Assembly: GCA_032717465.1 (NCBI GenBank)
Contig: CM064681.1
Span: forward strand, 11,111,484-11,175,483
DNA length: 64,000 nucleotides
Origin: Coenobita brevimanus
Taxonomy: Eukaryota; Arthropoda; Malacostraca; Decapoda; Coenobitidae
Direction: 5' to 3'
Below are positions 1 through 10,945 of the stretch, piece after piece. The notes under the pieces were generated by a model that worked only from the letters and a program-made list of their open reading frames with translations, was not told the origin of the DNA and ran no database searches. How positions within the stretch are numbered: the first letter of the stretch is position 1; each line of letters starts with the position of its first letter. Position numbers and translations under genes: made by a program.

Positions 1-1255
1 GCTTTCTCATTGCCCACTTCACCACCTCTCTAGGGACTCTGTCAAAGGCCTTTTCCAAATCAACAAAAACAAAATAAAGATCCCTTCTCCTACCAATATA
101 TTTTTCCTGAAGCTGTCGAACAATGAATATGGCATCAGTGGTCCCCTTACCTGGCATAAACCCAAACTGCATCTCATCAATATTCACTCTTTCTCTAATC
201 ATACCTTCTAAAACTCTCTCCATTACCTTCATTATCTGATCTAAAAGCTTTATACCTCTATAATTTCCTCTTTCCAGGGCATCACCCTTCCCTTTATACA
301 CATTTACACTTACACTCTTCAGCCAATCATCTGGGACAACACACTCATAAATAATCCTATTTATCAGGTCAGTGACTAAACTCACCCCTATATCGCCTGA
401 GGCCTTCAACATTTCGCCAGTCAACCCAGACACACCTGCTGCCTTCCCCACCCTCATCCTGCCTATTGCCTCACTCACAGTAGCAGTATCAATCAAAGGC
501 CAAGGGCCAGACACTGGATCTGCTGGCTCCAAACCTTCCCTGTCCCAGTCAAACTCCTCATTCAACAACCGGTTATAATGCTCTCTCCATGCATCTTTAA
601 TATCCTCACTGTTCACCACTACTCTTCCTTCATCATTCTTACACACTGCTCACCCATGATATCCCGATTATCCCTCTTCACCTGACCTACCACCCTAAAT
701 ATATTTTTCCTTTCCCCATGATTTAGGTTATCAAGTAATTGTCTCTGTGACTCAGACTTTGCCCTGTATACCTCTCTCCTAGCCCTACGCTTGGCAGCCA
801 AATATTCCTCTTTGCTACCACCCTTCTTCCATTCCCAGAAAAGCCTTCTTTTCTCCTTAATTGCAGCTTCTACACCCTCATCCCACCACCAAGTTACTTT
901 ATGTCTTGGTGGTCCTCTTGTCCAGCCGCATGTTACATCAGTAACTCTCAAGAAATTGTTCTTGAGGGTTCTGTACTGTTCATTAACGCCTCTGTCTACA
1001 GCTCCCTGTTCAACCACCACTCTCCTCAACTCGCTATAGAAGGCATCCCTTACTACTTGGTTTTTCAGCTTCAATATTTTCCTCCTAGGTACATAAGTCC
1101 TCTTTTTCATCACTTGTTCTTTAAGCACCATATCACAAATCAATAGTTTGTGCTGCTGCACACACTCCTCACTTCCTATAACTTTAACATCCCTCACTAA
1201 CCTCCTATCGAACCTCCTAACCAGAAAATAATCTATCTGACTGCTATTTCCCCAG
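1..1255 (-). mobile_element. APE-type LINE ORF2 fragment (endonuclease end to RT)
   Basis: The minus strand encodes the middle of a non-LTR retrotransposon ORF2. Reading from about 1,255 downwards, the tail of the endonuclease domain is visible (QIDYFLVRRFDRRL, then QQHKLLICDM), followed by a basic linker (about 1,190-620) and the start of the reverse transcriptase: GKAAGVSGLTGEMLKA, DDWLKSV, RGNYRGIKLLDQIMKVMER, MQFGFMPGKGTTDAIF and FVDLEKAFDRVPRE at the window edge. The frame is not continuous from end to end, so this copy is dead or frameshifted. The 5' part of the endonuclease is missing, and the sequence upstream of 1,255 is a degenerate CCTAA-type block. It is the same family as the plus-strand copy at 9,232-12,606, with near-identical DNA over shared stretches. 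The exact clade cannot be named from sequence alone. Confidence 0.88.
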
Positions 1256-1261
1256 ACTCAT

Positions 1262-1700
1262 ACGAATTAAACCCTGCCTAACCTCGAATGACCTAATCCA
1301 ACTTAAATCAACCCAACGTAATCTAGCTTAACCTCACCTAACCCAGTCTAATTGTATTTAACCTCACAATCTCACGTAACCTCCCCATACTTAACATAAC
1401 CTATTTTGAAGCAGCCTAACCGCATCTAACCCTACCTAATCCTATCCAGTCTCACTTAACCATACCATACCCGACCTAACCCAACCAGTCAAGCCTAAAA
1501 TGAACTAATACAACCGAGCCTAACCCAGCCTAACCCAACCAAATAAAACCCAACCCAAAACCTATCCAAACCGACGTATTCTAAAGCAATCTAACCTAAT
1601 CCGTCTATATCTAGTCGAACTGAACCCAACCCAACCAAAAATTACCTAATCAAACCAAACCCTGCCCAAAGTGACCTAACCTAACTTTCGATCGGCTATA
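1262..1700. repeat. Degenerate CCTAA-rich block (telomere-like)
   Basis: The plus strand is dense in CCTAA, CCTAACC and AACCYAA motifs separated by a few diverged bases, for about 440 bases. The arthropod telomere unit is TTAGG (CCTAA on the other strand), so this may be a decayed interstitial telomere-like array. It is far from a clean array, and it could equally be a diverged satellite. Confidence 0.5.
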
Positions 1701-1776
1701 AACTCGCCAAGAAATTTTGCTGTCTGAAAGTTTACTGGTGTAACAGTCCAAGTTTCGCCGGTTCTGTGTACAAGTT

Positions 1777-1783
<7 letters not shown>

Positions 1784-1825
<42 letters not shown>

Positions 1826-1976
1826 AAGGATATTAACCAGCCTTATTCAAAAATATTTCCCTTAGAAAATCTTTGCTTGACCGATAGGAGGTGTGTGTGT
1901 GTGTTACCATGGCAACCTCCCACAACACCACAGTTACATAAATACACTTCCCCGCCAGCAAGTTCCATTAGAGATT

Positions 1977-2024
<48 letters not shown>
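1784..2024. repeat. Two GT microsatellites
   Basis: Two (GT)n tracts, 1,784-1,822 and 1,980-2,024, are separated by about 155 bases of unique sequence. The short GT run at 1,892-1,903 lies between them. No gene is visible in 2,025-2,384. Confidence 0.9.
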
Positions 2025-2026
<2 letters not shown>

Positions 2027-2384
2027 TAGATACGGCTGTCTAAGGTGGATCTGCATTAATGTAATTGCATTACTGTGTGGGACGGTGTGGCCTTATGTTC
2101 AAGGATAGCTGTATAATTATACATTAAGTTGTACGTATGTATATAGAAACAGAACTTTGTGTGTTGAGTTACGGATATATATGTGTAGATGAATCGACAT
2201 TTGCCAAGATGTCATAGCGTACGAATGAGTGGAGGTGGGGTACGTGTGATGATGACATTGTGTCGGAATGAGTGGAGTTGAGGATACGTGTGTTGAGGTG
2301 GAACTAAGTGTGTGGAGGCGAGGTTGGAGTTACGTAAGTGGAGGCAGGGCTACGTGTGGAGATTTGGATATGTAGAGGAATGGG

Positions 2385-2815
2385 TGCTTTTGTGGAGGGA
2401 TGGCGTGTGTCCTTAAGAGAAATACTCTGAGATGGTTTGGCTATGTGGAGAGGATGGAGAATGAGAGACTGACTACAAGAGTTTGTGAGTGAGGTGGAGG
2501 GGATGAGGAGAGGGATGGAGTGGAGAGGATGCAGAATAAGAGACTGACCAGAAGGATGCATGTGAGTGGGGTGGAGGGGGAGACCAAGGATGATATGAAG
2601 TGGAAAGGATGGACAATGAGAGACTAACTAGAAGAGTGCAAGTGAGTGAGGTGGAGGGGGAGACCAAGGATATGAAATGGAGAGGATGGACAATGAGAGA
2701 CTGACTAGAAGAGTGCATATGAGTGAGATTGGAGGGGAGACCAAGGATGAGATGGAAGGATGGACTGGAGAGGATGGGGAATGAGAGACTGACAGGAAGA
2801 GTGCGCTGACTTTAA
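2385..2815 (+). repeat. About 80-bp tandem repeat made from a LINE 3' coding end
   Basis: The first copy still translates as a LINE carboxyl end (RNTLRWFGYVERMENERL). It is followed by about four diverged copies of an approximately 80-base unit carrying GAGAGGATGGACAATGAGAG and GTGGAGGGGGAGACCAAGGA. The same coding motif occurs once, untandemised, on the minus strand at 15,225-15,420. This looks like a minisatellite born from a transposon fragment. Confidence 0.75.
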
Positions 2816-4348
2816 TGTGAACAATAAATCGCTGAAGAAGAGGTCCTACCAAGTCCCCTAAGTCGGGGTTGATAATTAACCCGTTATCTCGTTGAAATGG
2901 AATGATTTTTAGCACTTTTCCTGAGCAATTTATTTGGTAAATTACACCTTCTTGTCCTCCCTGACGTTATTGGTATTTTTATTATAGTCGTAGTTCCTAT
3001 TAGCACCATATTAGGGGGATATTAAGGTGTAGCAGGCCAAATAAGTAGCCGAGGAAGGGATGTTGCTAATTCTCCAAGGCCTGCCCCGCCAAATGTCAAC
3101 AAAGATCGGCTGGTTGATGCGCCAGCGTGATTTTCTAATAATATTGTATTCTCTTCCTGTTTGGTGGTGTTTGACATCATTCTGTATAAGCAGCGAGAGT
3201 GAAAACCCGGAGCCAGCGGAATTTGCTACGATTTCGCCTACTGTCAGTCAAGTCAACCAAAACACCGTCGTGCATACGGGAGTTGTGTCGGTCATTAGCA
3301 TTGTTTTCAAGGCAAGAACCATACATCCACATTCCAAAAAGCTACCGGACTGTACCTGGTATGTTATTGGCTAGAGATAGTTGTTGAGGGACGAGAAGAG
3401 GTCCATCGCTGGCACAGACAAAACCCCGTCACTGATACACTATCCAAAAGGCTCCAGCAATGAGGTTTACAAATCGGTAAAGACGCAGTCTGTGCAACAC
3501 AGCATGCACAAAACTTCATTCATCCATCATACAGCACTTTATATTAATTACAAACCTATACAATTAAGTCGACCTTGATGCCTGTTCTCTCAAAACACTA
3601 TTTCAAGCTTCTATTTTATATCTACCCCTATAATCATTTTGGGGTCATTTTTTTTCTATTTTTCAATACCTTTTCTCCCTGAAATGTAAAGTATCACATA
3701 GGCCTACTCTTGTTTTTATCTGCATGCCATTTTCTGTGAGAATATTTTCCATATTTTATTGCATTAGGTAAAGACAACAAAACCATTTTGCACAACAGAT
3801 AAGCCATTTCCAGGATGTTTAATTATGATTTGACTAGTTTGCAGGAAAAGAAAAATCTTAATTCTTCTTTCCCTGCAGAGGAGTAACTGGAAGAAGAATG
3901 GAACTAAACAGCACATCTGTGGGCATCACACCTTTGTTGCCAGGCATGTGTTCAGGTCAGTTCCAAGCTTGTTTTATCAAAAGCTGTGCAGGCTTTGTAC
4001 CACTCCTTCCATAATTGCATCATAGTAGCTTAATATTCTACTGCCAGTTTCTCGGGAAACGGTAACAACGATGACGATGGTAATGGTGATGGTTTATCTT
4101 ACTGTCTTTATCCGTGACAGCTGTAGTTCAAGCCACTGGTGGGATGCACAGGTGATGGAGCGTCTGCCTATACCTCTGGGCCCATGTCACCCACACAACC
4201 CAAGGTCACACACTGTATGGCTTTCAACTCCCTCAGTGTGATGACTTGTTCCTGTATTTTTTCTTGCCATCTTCAAATGATCTTGTTTGGCTTAGGAGAA
4301 ACTTATTACTGGGGTTATATATAGTCTTCATTAATTACTTCACTGCTG
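2816..4348. other. No recognisable gene
   Basis: There is no coding region I can support. One stretch (3,879-3,955) is bounded by a good acceptor (TTCTTTCCCTGCAG) and a GTCAGT donor and is open in one frame, but its 25-residue translation matches nothing I recognise. The rest is AT-rich sequence without repeat structure that I can see. Confidence 0.5.
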
Positions 4349-4500
4349 CATCATCATCATCCAGACCTCTTTTCCCATCCTAGGACAGGTGAGGAGTAGC
4401 AGTGTCCAGACAGTCCAAGTTTACCCAGTCCAGTGGGCCACGCTTCTGTTCACTCATCATTCAAGCCCCTGGAATTCTGGCTCTGTCTGTTACGCCAAAA
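4349..4500 (-). mobile_element. SINE-like family B copy (GATGAT tail)
   Basis: On the minus strand this is a degenerate copy of a roughly 200-base interspersed repeat containing GTGGCCCACTGGACTGGGTA and ending in a (GATGAT) tail, which appears here as CATCATCATCAT at 4,349-4,360. Other copies lie at 15,665-15,842 (+), 18,445-18,668 (+) and 20,812-20,985 (-). Confidence 0.65.
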
Positions 4501-5210
4501 TGAATTAAATTATCTAAAACCAGTAAGTGTAAACAGTGGTAGGTGGTGGCGACCATCATCCACTCATTTGATGTAGTGCTGCCTACATTTTCTGTCACCT
4601 TTATCATTCTTTTTCTGTGTCTGGCCTCCTCACTTCCTATTTCTCCCATCCTTAAAGAGGTTAATGGTGAGGGAGCAGTAAAATGCATGAGTTTTCACAC
4701 TTAGTGCAGTTAGTGTGAAAAGAGTTTTGTGACCGGTTTGTGTTATGGGGTGAGAAAAAATCTGCTCTTACAGTATGTGACGTGTTTACGTAAGAAGTTA
4801 AATAAAATACTAAGTGAGTTCAGTTCAGTTTATACTGCTTTGTTGACATGTTTATTATTCAGGCTTATTACACTCATGTTTACCACAGAAGTTGTACACA
4901 GTCACTAACCAGAGTTTGTAGTTAATGGATTTCAGTGGAGTTCCAGTGGCATCTCTAAGGGGTCTTTATGCTTCCATTACAGTAGATATGTATTATTCTA
5001 GGTTATTCTGTTAATGATGTGTGTGTGTTTTAGATATAACTAACCTTTATTCTTGTTTAAAATTGCCTTACATAACATTATAGATGTATTCTGGCAGTGG
5101 TCAAACACCAAGTCCCCTTATTTCCCTTAGGTTATATGCTCTTTTATACAAGCTTTCCCATAATGAGTTGGTTTCCATAAACGTAACTGCTCGTAACATC
5201 AGGACCCTCT

Positions 5211-5227
5211 GTATTATTATTATTACT

Positions 5228-5265
<38 letters not shown>
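5211..5265. repeat. (ATT)n microsatellite
   Basis: A run of ATT trinucleotides abuts the GGAT-type tail of the adjacent SINE copy. A second ATT run lies at 5,781-5,813. Confidence 0.9.
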
Positions 5266-5266
<1 letters not shown>

Positions 5267-5492
5267 CATCCATCCATCCATCATCTAATCCTACGTTGCC
5301 CCATGAGGAGCGTAGGAGCCCGGGGCTAGGAAAGTTGGTCCTGGCATTTAAGATGAGAGTGACCAGCCTCACTCATCCCTGAGTGGCATTATGTGAGCAA
5401 TAAACCCCAACCATCACTTGGATATAAACCTTCACCGGCTCAATCCGATTGGAGCGCCTTTATTACCCACTAAACCACCAGGAGCCAAAATT
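5266..5492 (-). mobile_element. tRNA-like SINE (family A), copy 1
   Basis: Read on the minus strand, the copy starts near GGCTCCTGGTGGTTTAGTGG and ends in a (GGAT)n tail (CCATCCATCC on the plus strand). The TGGTTTAGTGGGTAA segment resembles a pol III A box. A downstream GGATTGAGCCGG lies where a B box would be expected. Four more copies, all on the minus strand, lie at 6,251, 13,316, 15,418 and 17,064. Confidence 0.72.
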
Positions 5493-5757
5493 TGGTTATA
5501 TGGTTACCACCCAGCGTAGTAAATGGTTTCCTGGTGTGCAGGAAACCATTTGGCTTGTCACTCAGTGTAGAGTTACCCACAGGCAGAAGGAAGAGGAAAG
5601 AATGATGGAAAGAAAGACAAAAGAGGGAGTGTAAAGTCACTCGCAGGCAGAAGAAAGAGGAAAGAATTTAGGAAAGAAAGGCAGAAGAGGATGGAAGGAC
5701 GGAGGAGAGGAAAGGGCAGACACCCGAGAGCAGCACTACATCGAGTGAGTGGATGGT
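5493..5757. repeat. Interspersed repeat C, joined to the SINE
   Basis: This unit contains GGTTACCACCCAGC, a short hairpin (GGTTTCCTGGTGTGCAGGAAACC) and a purine-rich tail with repeated CAGGCAGAAGGAAGAGGAAA. The SINE A plus repeat C block (5,266-5,757) recurs almost whole at 6,251-6,706, so about 500 bases were duplicated or belong to one composite element. Repeat C alone recurs at 14,672-14,803. Confidence 0.7.
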
Positions 5758-5779
5758 GAGTGCCCCCACCTACCACTAA

Positions 5780-5813
<34 letters not shown>

Positions 5814-5861
5814 GCATCATCATCCATATTATTGCCATCATGCAACTAATCAATTTTTCAG

Positions 5862-5939
5862 GTTGCAACAAGATCCCCCTGCAGGAGTCAGTGCTGCTGT
5901 TACAGAAAACATCATGATCTGGATTACCATTATCTTTGG
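5862..5939 (+). pseudogene. RAD6-type E2 ubiquitin-conjugating enzyme, exon 2 relic
   Basis: A 78-base exon sits between a clear acceptor (CAATTTTTCAG) and a GTGAGT donor. Translated from the second base it reads LQQDPPAGVSAAVTEN followed by IMIWITIIFG. This matches the second coding exon of UBE2A/UBE2B/RAD6 (N-terminal helix end, then the start of the beta sheet), including the split arginine codon at its 5' border and the split glycine at its 3' border. One asparagine codon is missing, and the conserved W-N-A is W-I-T. E2 enzymes transfer ubiquitin from E1 to substrate; RAD6 acts on histone H2B and PCNA. Exon 1 is not visible upstream. The downstream exons (12.6-12.9 kb) are badly broken, so I call this an unprocessed pseudogene; a very diverged paralogue is the alternative. 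Confidence 0.75.
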
Positions 5940-6250
5940 GTGAGTTCCTATAGTATGTTCACTGTAACCTGGCTTAGAGAAGTTAATCCTGGAATTGATA
6001 GAGGAGGAATAAAGCATGGTGTGGGGGTCTAGAGAAACACAGCTGCTTGTGCTTGGCTTTATTCCGAGCAGCGGTGACAGGCGCAACAGACGCCTGGGGC
6101 TGTGATTCAAAAGGCTCTGCCATCGCCCATGAACAGGCAGTATCCTACATCCCCCCCTCCCCAAGATTTTTAGATGGTTAACATACATAATTCTGAAAAT
6201 CTGAAATAAACTGTGGAATGCAGAGGTACATACCGGTACTGTAGTTTATT

Positions 6251-6472
6251 CCATCCATCCATCATCCAATCCTACATTGCCCCATGAGGAGCATAGGAGC
6301 TCTGGGCTAGGCAGTTGGTCTCGACATTTAAGATGAGAGTTACCAGCCTCACTCATCCCTGAGTGGTATTACATGAGTAATCAACCCCAACCATCCCTTG
6401 GATATAAACCTTCACTGGCTCATTCCGACTGGAGCGCAATAATTATCCACTAAACCACCAGGTGCCAAAGTT
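6251..6472 (-). mobile_element. tRNA-like SINE (family A), copy 2
   Basis: This is a minus-strand copy with the same A-box-like head (GGCACCTGGTGGTTTAGTGG) and a CCATCC tail at 6,251. It is followed directly by repeat C, as in copy 1. Confidence 0.72.
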
Positions 6473-6706
6473 TGGTTATATGGTTACCACCCAGCATAGT
6501 AAATGGTTTCCTGGTGTGCAGGAAACCATTTGGCTTGTCACTCAATGTAGAGTCATCCACAGGCAGAAGGAAAAGGAAAGAAAGACCGAAGAGGGGGTGT
6601 AGTCACCCGTAGGCAGAAGGACAAGGAAAGAATGAAGGAAAGAAAGACAGAAGAGGATGGAAGAGAGGAAAGGGTAGACACCCGAGAGCAGCTGTACATC
6701 GAGTGA
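6473..6706. repeat. Interspersed repeat C, second joined copy
   Basis: This is parallel to 5,493-5,757: the same hairpin, the same purine-rich tail and the shared ending ACACCCGAGAGCAGC. Together with the preceding SINE it forms the second copy of the roughly 480-base composite block. Confidence 0.7.
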
Positions 6707-6798
6707 GTACAATCATTAAAATATATAGCATAACATATTTGTGGCATACAGTGACAATGGTGTATCACCTATCTTGTGCATGAGGATATTACATGTGC

Positions 6799-9231
6799 TC
6801 ATAGTTCATAATCATGGCACCACCTTGGTTGTCTCCGTGTGTGTTGAGGATGTCCCCTACTTGATGGCTCTGTCAGTGGGGGCTGAGGCATGGCAAGGTG
6901 ATGGGGTGACAGTGGAGGAGAGGGCTGCTGCTGCGGGTCGGTTACTGGCAGGGGTGTTGTTGGGTTCCGATTGCTTACAGGGCGGAGGTGGACACGATTC
7001 TTCACTGAGAGCCTGCCAGAACCATGTAGCCTCACACAGTACTGCCAAAACCTGCCAGCCTCCACTTCCATGCCAGTTTTATCCCAAAGTTTTGTGGCGG
7101 GGTCCTGAATCCTGACTTGCCGGCCCACTTGTAAAGCATCCAGGGCATGGGCACTTTGGTCGTACTTTTCAGCAACTCTCACATTTTTTTCAGTCATTTT
7201 CGGTTCCCATTTGCAAAGAGCCGCCTTCCAGTGGCGGTCTTTCATGTACAGTAGTGTTGTTTGGCTACTGGCACGGAGTCATGCAGCTGCCTTCCAGTAG
7301 CCAGCGGTGCTGGAGAGTTGTTGGTACCATGGAGTGGGGTGTTGAGGTACTGGAGCAGTGCCTTTGACACACTGTCAGTATGAAGACTGCCACCAGTCCC
7401 TGTGTTGTTCGTCAGTATTCTCTTGGCTATCTTCACAGCAGCTTCGGTTCTCCCATTGGACTGGGGATAATGTGCTGATGATAGGTGAGCAGACACTTCC
7501 CAGCACTGGAGGAAGTCTTGCATTTCCTCACTCACAAGATTTAAGCCACCATCTGTTGACATTTCTTCTGGCATCCCCTTTTGTGTGAAGTAAGTCCTGC
7601 GCTTCTGGATGATGGTGCTGGAGGTTGTCTGCCTGGGGAAGTGAGCCACATCAATCCACCCAGTTAGCCTGTCTTTATAAGCAAGGTAGTAATGGCCATC
7701 TAATTGGAACAGATCTGCTACAGTTTGCTGGAACAGGTACTCAGGATGAGGCGTTACCAGTGAGGGTTCATGACGTTGGGATGGGGCATTGGTTTCACTC
7801 GTGGTGCAGGCTGAGTGATGAAACTGTAATTCTCCTTCTGAACCTGGCCAATACACAGCCTGTCTTGCTCACCGCAGCATGGAGTCGAGACCTTGATGAC
7901 CCGCATGCAGGTTTGCTGCTACCTAGTGCTGAAGGGACTTGGGAACCACGAGGCGCACACTACCCTGGTCGTACATGTAGGTCGTCAGTCCACCAGTCAT
8001 GGAGAGACGGTTCCGGACATTGTAGAATGGGTGGAGTGGTGGCATCTCCATGTACCTACTCACTGGCCAGTCCCTTGTCACTGCTCTGTTGGCCAGTAAC
8101 TGGTAGTCTGAGTCATCATCAGCAGCCTTGGCGATGGATTCCTGATCGAGGACAATACTGTCTGCTTTGATGAATGCTGCAACTAAGCATGCTACTGCCA
8201 CTGTCAAGTCTTCCTCCCAGGCCAAGTAGTCGTGTGGAGAATCCTTTAGAACTGGATATCGTGAGAAAGTATTGGCAGCACAGTCATTCTTTCCTTGTAG
8301 ATATCTTACTTAATGTGTGTAAATTTAGTGTTTTTTCTTTTAGCCTGAATAGCCTAGGGTTCAGTGTCCTTGAGCAACTTGTCACTGAAGAGCTTAACCA
8401 AAGGATGGTGGTTTGTCACTGTGAGAAGTTGAGACACCCCAGAAGGAAGAGGCGCGCTTTGCTGAGGCACCATGCCACAACCAATGCCTTCCCCTCTGTG
8501 GCTGTTTACCCTGATTCTGCTTGAGTCAGATGACAGCTGCCACACAGTGCTAACTTCCAGCCGCCATGGCAGCAGAAAGGGGTGTTGGCTGACACACATG
8601 AACAGTACTGCTGCAACACCACTAAGCCAATCCCATCTTTACTCCAATCAGTGACAACAACTGTAAGTTGTGTCTTGTTCTAGTATATTAATCCATCACT
8701 TGGCAGCTTGATGATGAGTTCCCTGGACTCCTCAAATTTCTCTTTCAGCTGGCTGTCCCAGTAAACTGTCTTGCTTGTAGCCTTCTTTAAAAGGTCCCTA
8801 AAAGGTTGCATGATAGGGGCCGTGGCCAGGAAGGGGACCAGCTGGTTGACCAGGTTGAATCAGGCCCAGATGTCTGTGAGAGTTAGATGTGATGGCATGG
8901 GGATGTTCTTGACTGCTGACAGTCTGTCATCTGTAGGGAAGTATTCCTCTCAGTCGAGGTGGAATCCCACAAATTCCACCTCCCTCTGGCAGAACTTGAA
9001 CTTCTCCGATTTGAGAGTTATGCCAGCTTTGCCGCAAGTCTCTAAAAACTCGTACGCATGCCAGAATGCTTGATCCACGCTGTCATCATAAAGAAGTGTG
9101 TCATTCACACATTTGTGCTTGTGTGGGATTCCCTGGATTGCATCATCAAATCGTTTGGTATAGGCATCTGATGCCAAACAATGGCCCATGGGTGTGCACA
9201 GGTTCTGGTATCTGCCCCATGGGGTTATGAA
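6799..9231 (-). mobile_element. Decayed Ty3/gypsy pol (RT, RNase H, integrase)
   Basis: The minus strand carries pol pieces in the usual gypsy order. The RT palm end is at 9,230-8,950 (FITPWGR, SDAYTKRFDDAIQG, a YDDS in the metal-binding region, EVEFVGFHLD). The RT thumb and RNase H follow at 8,945-8,350 (VVVTDWSKDGIGLVVLQQ; LTVTNHHPLVKLFSDKLL). A linker ending LSRYPVL follows, and the integrase core is at 7,856-7,242 (VADLFQLDGHYYLAY, STDGGLN, HYPQSNGRTEAAVK with the glutamate). The integrase C-terminal part is at 7,245-6,799 (QVGRQVRIQDPATKLWDKTG). Stops and frameshifts break it into at least five pieces. The 5' end is cut at 9,231, where the plus-strand LINE begins. No LTR is evident at the 6.8 kb end. 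Confidence 0.85.
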
Positions 9232-9326
9232 TGTTGTTGAATGAGGAGTTTGACTGGGACAGGGAAGGTTTGGAGCCAGTAGATCCAGTGTTTGGCCCTT
9301 GGCCTTTGATTGACACTGCTACTGTC
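9232..9326 (+). mobile_element. LINE copy, 5' piece (before inserted fragment)
   Basis: The plus strand reads NEEFDWDREGLEPVDP and GPWPLIDTATV, homologous to the antisense of about 490-585 in the first LINE copy. It is cut off at ACTGCTACTGT and resumes at about 10,946. The start at 9,232 is an abrupt 5' truncation within the gypsy pol frame, as expected for a LINE insertion. Confidence 0.82.
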
Positions 9327-10945
9327 GTAAAGACTTTGTAGTTAATTGTAGAGAAGTATATTTTAGACTTGTGGTCGAGCGGCTTTTATATCTTGTAGTA
9401 GTTTCCCCACCAGATGTCATGTAGTGACGGGAGAGGTAAAGAATAGTATGGGACTATTTTTATTTGTCTTGGAAATATTAAACAGGTATAATAGTATAAG
9501 TCCTGGGTAGCTACCTCCCTGTCTCGCTATCTCTCTCTCTCTCTCTCTGTTCTAAAGCTAATCTCCGTCTCGACCTCTCTCTAGGGTCGCTTGTCTCCTT
9601 CTAAACTCTCTTTCCTAAAATCTCGTGTAGTAGGGTGTGTGTGTCACGTATCTTCCTCATGGCAACAGAACTTTCTCACGAGAGGACTGCTGACAGCTAA
9701 CTGAATCATCTCCTTACTGGCCGCTGTCGTCAGCTTTCCCGTGTAAGCGTTTAGCGCTGCTCGCTTCTCGCAAACACAACACCTTCTCATCATTTGACTT
9801 CCTGCTTCTATCTGTCTCTCTATCTATCTATTTATCTATCTATCTATTATGTAGTCCTATATTTGCTCGGCCGCGCGAAAATGACGTACCATCGACATTT
9901 AATAGTTATAATATATTAATACATACTACATACACATTATAATGAACTTATAAGCTAATTAAGTGAAATACATAATATTGTAAAGTAACATAATTGTATG
10001 AATATTGTATACATATATTATGCATAGTAAATAGTGATTATTCAGTAATATTACATTTTAAATAAGTTGAATACATATTGGAATAAATGCATTAAAGTAA
10101 ATTATTTAACTGTAATACAGTATGTACTTGGGTTATTATAGTGAAATGCATACATGCAAGAATAAAAATAGTTTAAAATTAAGATTATTGTAAGAGTTAC
10201 TAATATTTCATTTAAAGATAATGGTACTGGTCTGCCATATATGGGTCATTCTTCTTTGTGTTATTATTATTATTATTATTATTATTTTTTTTTTTTTTTT
10301 TTTATATATATAATTAATACTATATACAAAATATATACACTTCATTCAGGGTGGTTAACTGTGATGTTAACTCTCCCCCCACTAAACAATGACTCCAAAT
10401 TAGCAATTCTTGCATGCATTCTGTGCATGGCCAACAGCAATACTGCAACCACAATGCAGATAATTATGAAGACAGAAGGTGCTTGGCTATACACATAATA
10501 TGGGTTGAACATACTCAAACTCAAATCTTCCCAGGGCTTCATTGTTTCATTGATCAGCTGCATAGTTTCAAACTTAGGTGAAGTCAACTTAATACTTGTG
10601 CTCATGTTTAAGTCCATATCAGGCAGTGGGTGGAAATGTTTGTGTGTATGGTTGAGAATGGCGTAGTGATTGATGGTGGAAAAAGTAGACATGGATGGTG
10701 TAAATACCGCACAGTAGTCTGGTGCTATGTATAATCCTGAGGCTGATGTATGAGATGGTGGTATATCTGGACAGACTATGTAAACTGATGTGTTATGAGG
10801 GAAATAAAAAAACTGCGAGTGTCCAATGCGTTGATGGTGTACAAGTTTATCTGGAGCAAAAGTGAAGTTGCAATGATGATGAATATTGTTATTGCTGATG
10901 ATAGCCATTTCACAAGGGACCGTATCAGTAGGCTGAAACGTGAAA
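9327..10945 (-). mobile_element. Envelope-like glycoprotein 3' fragment plus LTR-like end, inserted in the LINE
   Basis: This block splits the LINE. On the minus strand, 10,945-10,342 is open for about 200 codons and ends in a hydrophobic segment (FIIICIVVAVLLLAM, about 10,420-10,470) and a cytoplasmic tail of about 25 residues. Before it lie at least five N-glycosylation sequons (NFT, NTS, NHT, NMS, NET) and paired cysteines. This fits the C-terminal end of a membrane glycoprotein of the retroviral or errantivirus Env kind. The apparent start codon at 11,049 is an artefact of antisense LINE sequence, so the true N-terminus is missing. Downstream on the minus strand are an ATT and poly-A stretch, AT-rich sequence, a GA tract and TATAAAAG (9,391-9,398), about 65 bases before the LINE junction. 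That is consistent with a U3 promoter near the end of an LTR. I see no duplicated target site. No gag or pol of this element is present. Confidence 0.5.

Noticed and set aside
372..578. A 68-codon plus-strand frame
   Set aside because: It lies antisense to the LINE reverse transcriptase and reappears antisense to the second LINE copy.
3879..3955. Possible coding exon with good splice borders
   Set aside because: It is open in one frame and bounded by CCCTGCAG and GTCAGT, but there is no recognisable protein and no partner exon nearby.
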